From NCBI GenBank assembly GCA_023151115.1, contig JAKLJP010000002.1:186001-250000 (forward strand): a stretch of 64,000 nucleotides of DNA, read 5' to 3'. The stretch comes from Anaerolineae bacterium. Its GTDB lineage: Bacteria > Chloroflexota > Anaerolineae > 4572-78 > J111. Positions 23,805 through 32,399 of this stretch are shown here, piece after piece (the stretch's first letter is position 1; the number at the start of each line of letters is the position of its first letter). Both the position numbers and the translations under genes were made by a program. The notes under the pieces are model-generated. The model saw only the letters and a list, made by a program, of their open reading frames with translations. It was not told the origin of the DNA and did no database searches.

Positions 23805-25472
23805 ATGAGCGATCAAACTGACAATAAAAATGTCATTATTAATAAAACGCTGCAGATTCTGGTTGAACATAACCATCTGACCCCGGCAGAAATAGCCCAG
23901 CTACGCCTGTCGCACCTGCACCTGGCCGGAAAGAATCCCAGCATCAGCTTTACCCCCGCCGGCCAGCAAGAACCCAAAATCGTCAACCTTGATATGGAGA
24001 CGCATCGGGCGCTGGTCGGCTGGCTGGTTAACCGGCCTGACTCCACCGGGGATTTTCTGTTTCCCGGTGAAGGGGATGAGGCTATGAGTGTTGAAGCCAT
24101 TGAAGGCCTGGTTCAACAAGCTGCAAGCGCACCGCCTTCTTCTCCGTCTGGCTCGGATTTACCCAAACCGGTCGTTCCCCCGGAGGCCGACCTGCCGCCT
24201 CAGCCGGTGGAGCCCCCCAGCGCCTCCCGTCCGGTCCGGCCCCTATCCCGGCCCGAAATGGGTGCGCCGCCGCCTGGCACCACCCCTATGAGTGCTGCCT
24301 TTACGCCGCCGCCAACGGCCCCGGAAGAAGAAGAACCGGTCAATATTCCGCTGCCTTCCGCTGCGCCTGCCCCTCCGCCAACTCGGCCCCCGGCTTCTCG
24401 ACCTGTTAGCCCACCTCGGCCGCCCTCCGGTCCAATCAGCCGCCCCGAGCCTCCTCCCTCAGCCTCGACCCCGGCTGCGGCTGCGCCTTCGGTAAAACCG
24501 GAAAAGGCGGCCGCGCCACCGGACTTGGAAGCCACCCTGGCCGGGGCTAAAATCAAAGAAGAAGCCCCTGCTGCGCCACCGGCTGAAAAGCCGGCCGAGC
24601 AGACTATGACCGCGCCGGCCAAAAAAGAGGCCAAATCTGCGCCCATCCCACCGGTTAAAAAAGTGGAACCAGCCCTGGCTGCCAAAGATAAGCCCAGCAT
24701 GGCCCGACCTCTGCAAGAACGTTCCCGCTGGTCTCGCCCGCTTATTCCTGGGATTATTGTTGTGGTGCTGCTCTGCGCCGTTTGTCTGGCGGGAAGCTGG
24801 TATATTGGACAATCGGAGACAGGCAGCCAATTTTTGGCCTCGCTGGGCTGGTCGGGCCAGGGCACTGATGAGGCCGAGGGCACAGCAGGGGCTACCGCTG
24901 AGGCTGTCGTCTTTGAGTCCGCGCTGCCGACACCGACTCTGCCGCCAACCGCCACCTCAACCCCGCTGCCGCCCACCAACACTCCCTTACCAACCGATAC
25001 CGCTACTCCAACCCCTTTTCCCGACACGCCGACCCCGGTAGGAACGGATACGCCCACCCCAACCGATACGCCTGAGCCAACCGATACCCCCGCGCCCGAA
25101 GAAGAGGCAGAAGCGGAAGTACCGCCGACTCCCACCCCGGGGCTAAAATATCCCGCCCCGGAGATTTTGGAACCACGAGATGGCTTTGCCTTTATCCGGG
25201 GTAATACCATTGTGCTACGCTGGAAACCGGTCGAGTTGGCCCCCAATGAACAGTACGCAGTGCGCCTGGTTTATATTTACCAGGGCCAGCCTACCTATCA
25301 GGGCGCCAATATCAAAGAGTCCGAATGGACTGTGCCGTTGTCGTTGTTTGGGCAGATTGATGGCCCCGAAAATCGTTACGAATGGTATGTGGTCATCGAG
25401 CGGCTCAACGACGATGGCTCCGGCACGGCGGTCAGCCCCGAAAGCCAGCACCGCACCTTTACCTGGAAATAG
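23805..25472 (+). CDS. Integrase-fold-like domain fused to a membrane helix and extracellular Ig-like domain
   Basis: 555 aa. Residues about 10-110 resemble the core of tyrosine recombinases (LTPAEIAQLRLSHLHLAGKN, then NLDMETHRALVGWL and DFLFPGEGDEAMSVEAI), but the catalytic arginine, HxxR and tyrosine are missing. A Pro/Ala-rich linker follows, then a membrane helix (about 311-333), a Thr/Pro-rich repeat stalk (PTDTPEPTDTPAP) and a C-terminal beta-sandwich-like domain (about 455-555, FIRGNTIVLRWKPV to RYEWYVVIERL). It is probably a surface-anchored receptor or scaffold whose cytoplasmic part reuses an integrase fold. The family assignment of the N-terminus is my pattern match, not a proven homology. 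Confidence 0.75.
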   Translation: MSDQTDNKNVIINKTLQILVEHNHLTPAEIAQLRLSHLHLAGKNPSISFTPAGQQEPKIVNLDMETHRALVGWLVNRPDSTGDFLFPGEGDEAMSVEAIEGLVQQAASAPPSSPSGSDLPKPVVPPEADLPPQPVEPPSASRPVRPLSRPEMGAPPPGTTPMSAAFTPPPTAPEEEEPVNIPLPSAAPAPPPTRPPASRPVSPPRPPSGPISRPEPPPSASTPAAAAPSVKPEKAAAPPDLEATLAGAKIKEEAPAAPPAEKPAEQTMTAPAKKEAKSAPIPPVKKVEPALAAKDKPSMARPLQERSRWSRPLIPGIIVVVLLCAVCLAGSWYIGQSETGSQFLASLGWSGQGTDEAEGTAGATAEAVVFESALPTPTLPPTATSTPLPPTNTPLPTDTATPTPFPDTPTPVGTDTPTPTDTPEPTDTPAPEEEAEAEVPPTPTPGLKYPAPEILEPRDGFAFIRGNTIVLRWKPVELAPNEQYAVRLVYIYQGQPTYQGANIKESEWTVPLSLFGQIDGPENRYEWYVVIERLNDDGSGTAVSPESQHRTFTWK

Positions 25473-25822
25473 CCGCTGCTGATCCGCCGATTTGCTTTCG
25501 CAGTTCAACCAAAACCAAGCCGTCTGCCAGCACGGTTCGCCGGACTACTTGGTAGCCATACTTCTGGTACAAAGTTACCGCCGGCAGATTCTTTTTCAGC
25601 GGTTGAAACGGTGGTCTGCCCGATGCCCGGCTCACCCCCTTCGACAGCATCGAGCAGTTTTTCGGCGATGCCCCGCCGAAAGTAGGCCGGGCTGACCACC
25701 AGCCGGCAGATATCCAGCGTGTCGCCCAGCCGAAGATAAGACACTGCCCCGGCAATTTGTCCTTCCTCCCTATAAATCAGAAATTGTTCCCCTGAGTGTT
25801 GCAAATCGATAATTTGTGACAA
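25459..25822 (-). pseudogene. Frameshifted GNAT acetyltransferase
   Basis: Frame one (from 25822) reads MSQIIDLQHSGEQF... through the acetyl-CoA loop (VVSPAYFRRGIAEKLLDAV) to TVSTAEK. The expected continuation NLPAVTLYQKYGYQVVRR lies in another frame. Removing one A from the A5 run at about 25590 joins them as TAEKNLPAVTLY, the classic GNAT ending. So this is a one-base frameshift in a homopolymer: either a recent mutation or a base-call error. Its 3' end overlaps the upstream convergent gene by 14 bp. Confidence 0.8.
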
Positions 25823-25891
25823 AAGTCACTGCCAGGCAGCGCACATTGTGTTAGAATTTCCATAATAAAAATCCTTTGGAGGCTCTCTATT

Positions 25892-26104
25892 ATGGCCGAA
25901 AATCAAGCTGTTTGTCAATGTCTCAATTGTAATCGTCCTGAAACGGTTATTCCGCTGGTTAGCCTGCGTTACGTCGGCCGCCCGGCCTGGATTTGCTCCC
26001 AATGCCTGCCCATGCTGATTCACCAACCGGAGCGCCTGGCCGGGAAGCTGGCCGGAGCCGAACAGTTTGCGCCCGCCCCGCCCCTGTCTTCAGAAGCTGT
26101 CTGA
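25892..26104 (+). CDS. Small zinc-ribbon-like protein
   Basis: 70 aa with paired cysteines near the N-terminus (CQCLNC) and a second CxxC (ICSQC), spaced as in a treble-clef or zinc-ribbon metal site. A GGAGG ribosome site precedes the ATG by about 10 bp. The tail is Ala/Pro-rich. It has no recognised function. Metal binding is inferred from the cysteine pattern. Confidence 0.75.
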   Translation: MAENQAVCQCLNCNRPETVIPLVSLRYVGRPAWICSQCLPMLIHQPERLAGKLAGAEQFAPAPPLSSEAV

Positions 26105-26124
26105 GAAGGTCGGATTTGAGGCTC

Positions 26125-26181
26125 GTAGTAACGACTTTAGTCGTTTGCGGCCTCCCTATTGACGACTAAAGTCGTCACTAC
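26125..26181. repeat. Palindromic repeat (GACTAAAGTCGT type)
   Basis: Arms GTAGTAACGACTTTAGTCGT (26125-26144) and its near-complement at 26161-26181. Each arm contains its own smaller palindrome ACGACTTTAGTCGT. Only copy seen in this window. Confidence 0.75.
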
Positions 26182-26223
26182 AAACACTTTGCCTCGCTCT
26201 CAGATCCTCTTTTAGGTATTGCG

Positions 26224-27387
26224 GTGGTTGTCAGAGATAAAGATAAGAATCCAAACTCAAAAAAGGCTGCTTTCCTGCAAAGGGTTCGACGGGTTGGCCC
26301 TTTTCCCCTGATGGCTATGGCTATGGCCGCTTTGTTGGCCGCCTTGTGGGCCGGGCTGCTGCGCCTAGGCTGGGCTTTACCGCTCCTTCAGCCAACTCTA
26401 CCGATGAGTCATGGTCCGTTGATTATTGGCGGTTTTTTGGGAACGGTCATTGGCGTAGAGCGAGCGGTGGCCCTGGGCCGTCCCTGGGCCTATCTTGGCC
26501 CCCTGCTGACCGGCCTGGGCGGGCTGGTCCTACTGATAGGAATGACCGGCCTGCCCGGCCCCCTGCTCATCACCCTGGGCAGCCTGATGCTGGTGGTTGT
26601 CTTTGGCTTGATCCTGCGGCTGCAACTGGCGCCCTTTACCGTAACAATGGCCCTGGGGGCGCTGCTGTGGCTGGTGGGCAATTTGTTGTGGCTGTTTGGC
26701 TGGCCGGTTTACCAGATTGTGCTGTGGTGGCTGGGCTTTCTCACCCTGACCATCGCCGGGGAAAGGTTAGAATTAAACCGGGTGCTGCGACTGTCGGGTA
26801 AAGTTCAGCAGCTTTTTCAGTTAGCCGTAGCAATTTTTCTGGTAGGGCTGGCCGTAACCCTGTTTCATTTAGATAGCGGGATGCGGCTGGCCGGCGTGGG
26901 CCTGGTCGCCCTGGCGGGGTGGCTGCTGCGCTACGACATCGCCCGTTACACCGTGCGCAAAACCGGCCTGACTCGCTTTATTGCCCTTTGTTTGCTGACC
27001 GGCTACGTTTGGCTGGGATTGGGTGGGCTGCTGGTGCTGTTTTATGGCGGCGTTACGGCCGGGCTACCCTACGATGCCATCCTGCACGCAGTCTTTCTTG
27101 GCTTTGTTATGGCCATGATCTTTGGGCATGCCCCCATTATTTTCCCGGCCGTACTGGGCAAACCGATAAATTTTTCCTCTCTGTTTTATAGCCACCTGGC
27201 CCTGCTGCACCTGTCCCTTCTGCTCCGGGTGGGAGGTGATTTGATGATCTGGCTGCCGGCCCGCCAGTGGGGTGGACTGCTCAACGTGGTGGCGATCTTG
27301 CTGTTTATGGCTAACACCGTACGGGCGGTTCATCAGGCGGCCAGGGACGCCTCGTCAAAAAAAATCGCCAGCCCCTCACGGCTGTAA
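26224..27387 (+). CDS. NnrS-like polytopic membrane protein
   Basis: 387 aa, about ten to twelve hydrophobic helices, starting at a GTG (no ATG lies before helix 1 in frame). The segments MSHGPLIIGGFLGTVIGVERAVAL and LHAVFLGFVMAMIFGHAPIIFPAVLG match the histidine-containing helices of the NnrS family, haem-copper membrane proteins linked to nitric-oxide stress. No denitrification genes are nearby, so the role is uncertain. The 3' end overlaps the convergent DUF362 gene by 12 bp. Confidence 0.7.
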   Translation: MVVRDKDKNPNSKKAAFLQRVRRVGPFPLMAMAMAALLAALWAGLLRLGWALPLLQPTLPMSHGPLIIGGFLGTVIGVERAVALGRPWAYLGPLLTGLGGLVLLIGMTGLPGPLLITLGSLMLVVVFGLILRLQLAPFTVTMALGALLWLVGNLLWLFGWPVYQIVLWWLGFLTLTIAGERLELNRVLRLSGKVQQLFQLAVAIFLVGLAVTLFHLDSGMRLAGVGLVALAGWLLRYDIARYTVRKTGLTRFIALCLLTGYVWLGLGGLLVLFYGGVTAGLPYDAILHAVFLGFVMAMIFGHAPIIFPAVLGKPINFSSLFYSHLALLHLSLLLRVGGDLMIWLPARQWGGLLNVVAILLFMANTVRAVHQAARDASSKKIASPSRL

Positions 27388-28362
27388 AATTTCCTGAATC
27401 TGTTTGGCATAGGCCGTGCTGGCGGGGTCGCCGGTGAGCAGCTCAATCTTGGCCGGGCTGTCAATGCCCAACCCCAATTCGACGGCGCGGGCAAGCTGCT
27501 CCTGCTCAAAGATGGCCCCCTGGCTAACCGCCGGAGTGGCGCCAAAATAGCGCAACACCGCCACGCCCACCGCGTCCAGGGCTACCCGGTCGGCGCCCGC
27601 CAGAATTACATTGGCCTGGACTTTTTTACCATGGTCCGGCCCCCCTTCGACAAAGGCCTCCACCCCATCCAGAACCACCAGGTCGGGCTGATAGGTGGTA
27701 TTGATCTCGGCGATCATCCGGCGCTGGTGGCTCGAGCTATGCAGTTCGCTCATATAGTTGTAGCCCTGGCCCGGCAGCCGCTTGGCCGCCAGGCCAACCG
27801 AATTTTTGAGCGAGAGGGTAAAGTGCCCGCCAAAGCGATGGGTTTTGAGGCAGCAGGTCTGAATCACGCCCTCGGCCTCCAGCACCGGCCGGGCAATGGC
27901 AAAGCCTTGCTGCCAATGACTGTCGGGTAGTTGCTGGAGGAGCCAATCATCAGCCGCTAACTCGTCAAAGACAACAACCTCAAAATCAAGCTCCTGGGCC
28001 ATGCGGAAGACGCCGATTTGCTCCATTACGGCGCGGGTGTTACCCATGCCGCTCCGGTCGCCTACGGTAATGCGCCCCGCGCCCAGGGTTTGTAAAGCCT
28101 GAATCAAGCTGCTGAGAGTGTCGGGGTGGGTCGAGCCGGGGGCAGGATCGGCGCTGTTAAAGTTGGGCTTGAGAAAAAACTGTTTGCCTTTAACCCCGCT
28201 AAAACCCAGCAAATCCAGCGCCTTTTTGACTCCCGCCGCCCGATCCTGGGTTTTGACAAAGGCCACCTGGCTGGCAGCAACCGGGGCAAGTTTGAACCAG
28301 GGCGACAGCAAGGCCGCACTGCCTAATACCGTTGAAGCTTTCAAAAATGTGCGTCGGTTCAT
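27376..28362 (-). CDS. DUF362-domain protein with Tat-like signal
   Basis: 328 aa. The start MNRRTFLKASTVLGSAALL is a twin-arginine-type export signal (RRTFLK). The body fits DUF362 (FLKPNFNSADPAPGSTHPDTLSSLI; CCLKTHRFGGHFTLSLKNSVGL; ILAGADRVALDAVGV), a family often linked to iron-sulfur or metal proteins, though no ferredoxin motif is present. Probably exported folded, perhaps with a cofactor. Biochemical role unknown. Confidence 0.85.
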   Translation of the reverse strand: MNRRTFLKASTVLGSAALLSPWFKLAPVAASQVAFVKTQDRAAGVKKALDLLGFSGVKGKQFFLKPNFNSADPAPGSTHPDTLSSLIQALQTLGAGRITVGDRSGMGNTRAVMEQIGVFRMAQELDFEVVVFDELAADDWLLQQLPDSHWQQGFAIARPVLEAEGVIQTCCLKTHRFGGHFTLSLKNSVGLAAKRLPGQGYNYMSELHSSSHQRRMIAEINTTYQPDLVVLDGVEAFVEGGPDHGKKVQANVILAGADRVALDAVGVAVLRYFGATPAVSQGAIFEQEQLARAVELGLGIDSPAKIELLTGDPASTAYAKQIQEILQP

Positions 28363-28395
28363 TGGACCCTCCCGCTTTGGCTTATCCTTATCTTT

Positions 28396-28482
28396 AAATC
28401 CAAATTTGAGGAGCCAGCACGCCCTCGTGCGGCTCTGTTCGGCACGTAGGCGTGCCTCACTCCTCGAAAATTGGATGTACTG
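28396..28482. repeat. Palindromic element C (CAGTAGATCC family)
   Basis: 87 bp. Ends AAATCCAAATTTGAGGAG and AAAATTGGATGTACTG, interior GCCAGCACGCCCTCGTGCGG. It is very close to element B at 18078. Lies upstream of the DUF362 gene. Confidence 0.8.
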
Positions 28483-28640
28483 AGTTTACTACCCTATGCT
28501 TAAAAGAAATTGAAAATTAACCCCTCTCCTTCCCTCCCCAGTTCCCTCAGTTCCGTGGGAACCGGCCAAATTCTGGCGAAAAGACAACACCTTTGCCGAA
28601 CCTCCGCTGCGCTGGTATACTTCTGTCAGGGTTGGTAGGG

Positions 28641-29360
28641 ATGCTTGAAATCATTGATTTGAGTCAGGAAATCTTCAGCGGGATGCCGGTGTTTCCCGGC
28701 CTGCCGCCGGTGGAGATCACCCTGTACGCCTCACACGAACAGTGGGATGGTCTGACCGATAGCGATGGTGTTTCGCCTGCCGTGTACCGGCTGTCCCTGG
28801 GCGAACATACCGGGACGCATGTGGATGCCCTCAACCACATGGCCCGGCAGTACCGGGGCCAATCTATTGACACCATGCCGCTGACGATGTTTTATACCGA
28901 AGGGATCTGTTTAGACCTGTCTCATAAAGGCCGGCGGGAGTTGATTGAGCCGGCCGATCTAGAACGCGCCCTCATCGTGGCCGGTCTTGAAATTAAGCCG
29001 GGGGATACGGTTCTGCTGTATACCGATCATTATCGCCGCGCCTTTGGCACAGACGATTGGCCCCACGGCCCCGGGGTCAGCGTTGACGCTGCCCGCTGGC
29101 TGGGGCAGCAGGGGATCGCCGCTTTTGGCGTCGAAACGGCCTCGCCGGGGGTGAGGGATGTTTCTAATAAGGAAGTTCATCATATTTGTGGGGAGTTGGG
29201 CTTTACCCATTACGAGAACATGATCAATTTGCACCGGCTCATTGGTCGGGGGCGGTTTCGCTTTATTGGTCTGCCGCTCAGGATTCGGGGCGGAACCGGC
29301 TCGCCGGTGCGGGCGGTTGCGGTGTTTGACGGGGAACATTTGTACCCGTCAGGGGATTAG
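28641..29360 (+). CDS. Cyclase-family metal hydrolase (kynurenine formamidase-like)
   Basis: 239 aa from ATG 28641. Contains the metal-binding motif HTGTHVDALNHM (family consensus HxGTHxDxPxH) at about residues 56-67, and GDTVLLYTDHYRRAF further on. Relatives hydrolyse N-formylkynurenine, isatin or other cyclic amides. No tryptophan catabolism genes adjoin it. The stop codon lies in the stem of a terminator-like hairpin. Confidence 0.88.
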   Translation: MLEIIDLSQEIFSGMPVFPGLPPVEITLYASHEQWDGLTDSDGVSPAVYRLSLGEHTGTHVDALNHMARQYRGQSIDTMPLTMFYTEGICLDLSHKGRRELIEPADLERALIVAGLEIKPGDTVLLYTDHYRRAFGTDDWPHGPGVSVDAARWLGQQGIAAFGVETASPGVRDVSNKEVHHICGELGFTHYENMINLHRLIGRGRFRFIGLPLRIRGGTGSPVRAVAVFDGEHLYPSGD

Positions 29361-29389
29361 AGATTAAAAATCTTCAATCTCTAATCCCC
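29352..29389 (+). terminator. Terminator-like hairpin after the cyclase gene
   Basis: GGGGATTAGAGAT (29352-29364) pairs exactly with ATCTCTAATCCCC (29377-29389), a 13-bp stem. No long T run follows. The stop codon TAG lies inside the first arm. Confidence 0.55.
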
Positions 29390-29623
29390 AAAACTGAAAA
29401 CTTATTTGTGGGTAATCACATCGTATAAAAGCTTGAGTAAGTTTCCACCTTTACAGCCGCTTTGCCCGGCTCACGCTAGGCCAATGGACGAACTTCTCTA
29501 CTGCGCTTCTCTATCCAGTCCCTTCTATTAAATAAATAAATAAAAAGATTCAAGCAACATGCTCTTTTTATTTTTAATATCCGGTGGTAGTATAATGCGG
29601 TTAGCCTTATCTGCTGGCCTTTT
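29390..29623. other. AT-rich spacer with hairpin; no gene seen
   Basis: Contains AAATAAAAAGA...TCTTTTTATTTT (about 29537-29575), a possible AT-rich stem, and a TATAAT-like box at 29591-29596 just beyond. I see no credible coding region on either strand. Confidence 0.4.
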
Positions 29624-29860
29624 GTGATTTGCTTGGGGGACTGCTCACTCCATTGGCAAATCGGAGTTGCAACTGGCCTTGAGTTTGAAGGCGCCGGCAT
29701 TGGGCTGGCCAATGTGCAGCGGATTATTCAGCGGCATAGCGGTCGAACTTGGGCCGAAGGAAAAGTTGATTGGGGGGTACGTTTTACTTTACACTACCTC
29801 AACCTATTTAAGGAGTATAGCTATGAATACACTGAAGCGTATTCTGCTGGTCGAAGATGA
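29624..29860 (+). pseudogene. Relic of a histidine kinase C-terminus
   Basis: From about 29684 this frame reads [20 protein letters not shown], then [19 protein letters not shown]: the last G box and final strand of an HATPase domain. Nothing upstream resembles the rest of a kinase, so only about 45 residues survive. It runs into the start of the response regulator at 29823, the normal place for a partner kinase. Confidence 0.7.
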
Positions 29861-30275
29861 CCCCAATGATACTGAGTTGACCCTCGCTGCGCTGGAAGAT
29901 TATAACCTGAGCAATGAAATTGTGGTCGCCCGCGACGGGGTGGAGGCGCTGGATTATCTGTACCGCCGGGGAGCTTTTGCGGAACGTCCGGCGGGGCACC
30001 CGATTGTAATTATGCTTGATCTCAAGCTGCCTAAATTAGATGGCGTTCAAGTTTTACAACAACTCAAACAGGATGAAGCCATGCGTCTTATCCCCGTGGT
30101 AGTGCTCACTTCTTCCAGAGAGTCGCAAGACCTGGCAGAGTGTTATAAGCTGGGTGTCAATGCCTATGTGGTAAAACCGGTACGTTTCGGTGAATTTGTT
30201 GAAGCTGTCAAACAGATTGGCATATTCTGGGCGCTGATCAATGAACCGCCGCCTGGTAGCATAAAAAAAACGTAA
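29823..30275 (+). CDS. CheY-like single-domain response regulator (Rcp1-type)
   Basis: 150 aa, one receiver domain: acidic pair in [13 protein letters not shown], phospho-acceptor Asp in [14 protein letters not shown], the Thr/Ser and Lys positions in VVLTSSRES and [11 protein letters not shown]. The style matches regulators that work with phytochrome-like or PAS kinases. It has no output domain, so it probably acts by protein contact. The original partner kinase survives only as a relic just upstream. The next gene is a hybrid kinase. Confidence 0.9.
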   Translation: MNTLKRILLVEDDPNDTELTLAALEDYNLSNEIVVARDGVEALDYLYRRGAFAERPAGHPIVIMLDLKLPKLDGVQVLQQLKQDEAMRLIPVVVLTSSRESQDLAECYKLGVNAYVVKPVRFGEFVEAVKQIGIFWALINEPPPGSIKKT

Positions 30276-30318
30276 CCCTCAAAACCTCTTACTCCGCGAG
30301 TGAAAGGAAAAGCACAAA

Positions 30319-32250
30319 GTGGGTCCAATCCACATTCTACATCTGGAAGACGACCTGGCCGACGCCGAACTTGTTCAGGTCAAGCTTGAAGCCGCCGGGC
30401 TAACCTGTCAAATCACCCATGTCCAGACTCGCGCTGAATTCGATAAAGTCCTGCGGCTGAGCAACCCTGAAATCATCCTGGCGGATTTCCATTTGCCCAT
30501 GTATGATGGCATGTCGGCCCTCCGTCTGGCTCAAGAAATATGCCCCGATGTACCATTTATCTTTGTCTCCGGAACCCTGGGGGAGGACGCCGCTATTGAA
30601 GGGCTGACCGAAGGCGCAACCGATTATGTCCTCAAGCAGAAGCTGTCGCGTCTGGTTCCGGCGGTCAAACGAGCCTTGCACGAGGCGGAGAATTGGCGCG
30701 AGCGCCAGCGAGCCGAGGAAGAACTGCGTAAGCTATCTCAGGCCGTAGCGCAGAGCGCCAATATGATTGTTATTACCGACATCCAGGGCCGGATTGAGTA
30801 TGCCAATCCCCGCTTTACCGAAACTACCGGCTATACCCTAGACGAAGCACTGGGACAAACCACCCAGATCCTAAAATCAGGCCATACCCCCCCGGAAGTG
30901 TACCAACAATTGTGGGCAACCATCACCGCTGGCAAAGAATGGCGGGGTGAATTTTATAACAAGAAAAAGAACGGTGAGCTTTATTGGGAATCCGCTTCTA
31001 TTTCGCCGATAAAAAACGCCGATGGCGTGATTACCCACTTTTTGGCTGTTAAAGAGGATATTACCGAGCGCAAGCGAGCGGAAGAAACCCGGGCCAAACT
31101 GGAAGACCAGTTGCGCCATGCTCAAAAAATGGAGAGCATTGGCCGCTTGGCCGGCGGCGTGGCCCACGACTTTAACAACATGCTTACCGTCATTCAAGGC
31201 TACTGCGCCCTGATGCAAGACCAGATCCCTGCCGGAGACCCGCTCCTGGCGGACCTGAATCAGATCCGGCGGGCCAGCGAACGGGCCAGCACCTTAACCC
31301 GGCAGCTCCTGGCCTTCAGCCGCCAGCAAGTCCTGGCCCCCACCGTCCTTGATCTGAATGAACTGGTGGCTAATCTACAGAAGATGTTGGGCCGGCTGAT
31401 AGGCGAGGACATCACCCTCTCGACCATCCTTCAGCCGGGGTTGTGGTCCATCATCGCCGATCCCGGCCAGATGGAACAGGTGATTATGAACCTGGTTGTC
31501 AACGCCCGCGATGCCATGCCGACCGGCGGCCAAATAATCCTTGAAACCGATAATGTTTATATTGATGCCAGTTATGCCCAAACTAACCTGGAAGTCCCCA
31601 TCGGCCCTTGTGTGTTGCTGGTGATAACCGATACCGGTCACGGGATGGATAAACCGACCCTGGCTCGCATTTTTGAGCCGTTCTTTACCACCAAAGAGCA
31701 AGGCAAAGGGACCGGCCTGGGGCTGGCCACCGTTTATGGCATTGTCAAGCAAAGCGGCGGCCACATTACCGTTTACAGTGAGCCGGGCCAGGGAACCACC
31801 TTTAAGATCTATTTGCCGGCTACAGAAAGCCCTGCCACCCCGTTGACGCCGCCCCCAACTCAACCAGCCGCGCGTGCTGGCACTGAAACCATCTTGCTGG
31901 TTGAGGATGATGAGATGGTGCGCCATCTGGTCCAGCGAGAGTTACAAGCCGAAGGATACACCGTGATGGAGGCCAGTTCTGGCGACAAGGCGTTAGCTCT
32001 GGTTAAGCAGCATGAGGGCGAGATTGACTTGCTGCTGACCGATGTGGTCATGCCCTATATGAGCGGCCGGGAGTTAGCCGAGCAGTTGAAAGAGCTTTAT
32101 CCCCAAATAAAAGTCCTCTTTATCTCCGGTTATACCAGCGACTCCGTAGTTCGGCGCGGCTTGCTGACCGCCGAGATCGAATTTCTCCCCAAGCCTTTTT
32201 CGCTGGGCAAGCTGGCCTCTAAAATCCGCGAGGTCCTTGAGAGACGATGA
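30319..32250 (+). CDS. Hybrid histidine kinase REC-PAS-HisKA-HATPase-REC
   Basis: 643 aa, cytoplasmic (no membrane helix). REC1 about 1-120 (Asp in [12 protein letters not shown]); PAS/PAC about 135-255 ([21 protein letters not shown], ending [13 protein letters not shown]); HisKA with His in [17 protein letters not shown]; HATPase boxes [16 protein letters not shown] and [18 protein letters not shown]2 about 525-640 (Asp in [13 protein letters not shown], Lys in [10 protein letters not shown]). Start is GTG with AAGGAA upstream. Probably co-transcribed with the CheY-like gene 43 bp upstream, forming a phosphorelay. Confidence 0.93.
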   Translation: MGPIHILHLEDDLADAELVQVKLEAAGLTCQITHVQTRAEFDKVLRLSNPEIILADFHLPMYDGMSALRLAQEICPDVPFIFVSGTLGEDAAIEGLTEGATDYVLKQKLSRLVPAVKRALHEAENWRERQRAEEELRKLSQAVAQSANMIVITDIQGRIEYANPRFTETTGYTLDEALGQTTQILKSGHTPPEVYQQLWATITAGKEWRGEFYNKKKNGELYWESASISPIKNADGVITHFLAVKEDITERKRAEETRAKLEDQLRHAQKMESIGRLAGGVAHDFNNMLTVIQGYCALMQDQIPAGDPLLADLNQIRRASERASTLTRQLLAFSRQQVLAPTVLDLNELVANLQKMLGRLIGEDITLSTILQPGLWSIIADPGQMEQVIMNLVVNARDAMPTGGQIILETDNVYIDASYAQTNLEVPIGPCVLLVITDTGHGMDKPTLARIFEPFFTTKEQGKGTGLGLATVYGIVKQSGGHITVYSEPGQGTTFKIYLPATESPATPLTPPPTQPAARAGTETILLVEDDEMVRHLVQRELQAEGYTVMEASSGDKALALVKQHEGEIDLLLTDVVMPYMSGRELAEQLKELYPQIKVLFISGYTSDSVVRRGLLTAEIEFLPKPFSLGKLASKIREVLERR

Positions 32251-32284
32251 GCTAAGGCACTTTTCCGGTAACTGCTCAGCCCTC

Positions 32285-32367
32285 ATGTCATTTCGAGGCC
32301 ATAGGCCGAGAAATCTTTACGGCGTGATATAGGCATCATGGATTTCTCCCTTCGGTCGAAATGACAT
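32285..32367. repeat. Palindromic repeat, ATGTCATTTCGA family (copy 1)
   Basis: Outer arms ATGTCATTTCGA and TCGAAATGACAT; inner GAGAAATCT / GATTTCTC arms. Confidence 0.8.
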
Positions 32368-32399
32368 ATCTAAGAAGTTACCTTTTCCGCTAAAAAAGG

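Noticed and set aside
23805..24130. Integrase-like segment as a sign of a mobile element
   Set aside because: Catalytic residues are missing, the domain is fused to a membrane protein, and no attachment sites or phage genes are present.
24200..25246. 348-residue minus-strand open frame opposite the Pro/Thr-rich protein
   Set aside because: Gly/Val/Ser-repeat composition mirrors the proline- and threonine-rich stalk on the coding strand.
29476..29712. 78-residue minus-strand open frame
   Set aside because: Crosses an AT-rich hairpin and the kinase relic; no ribosome site and no recognisable pattern.
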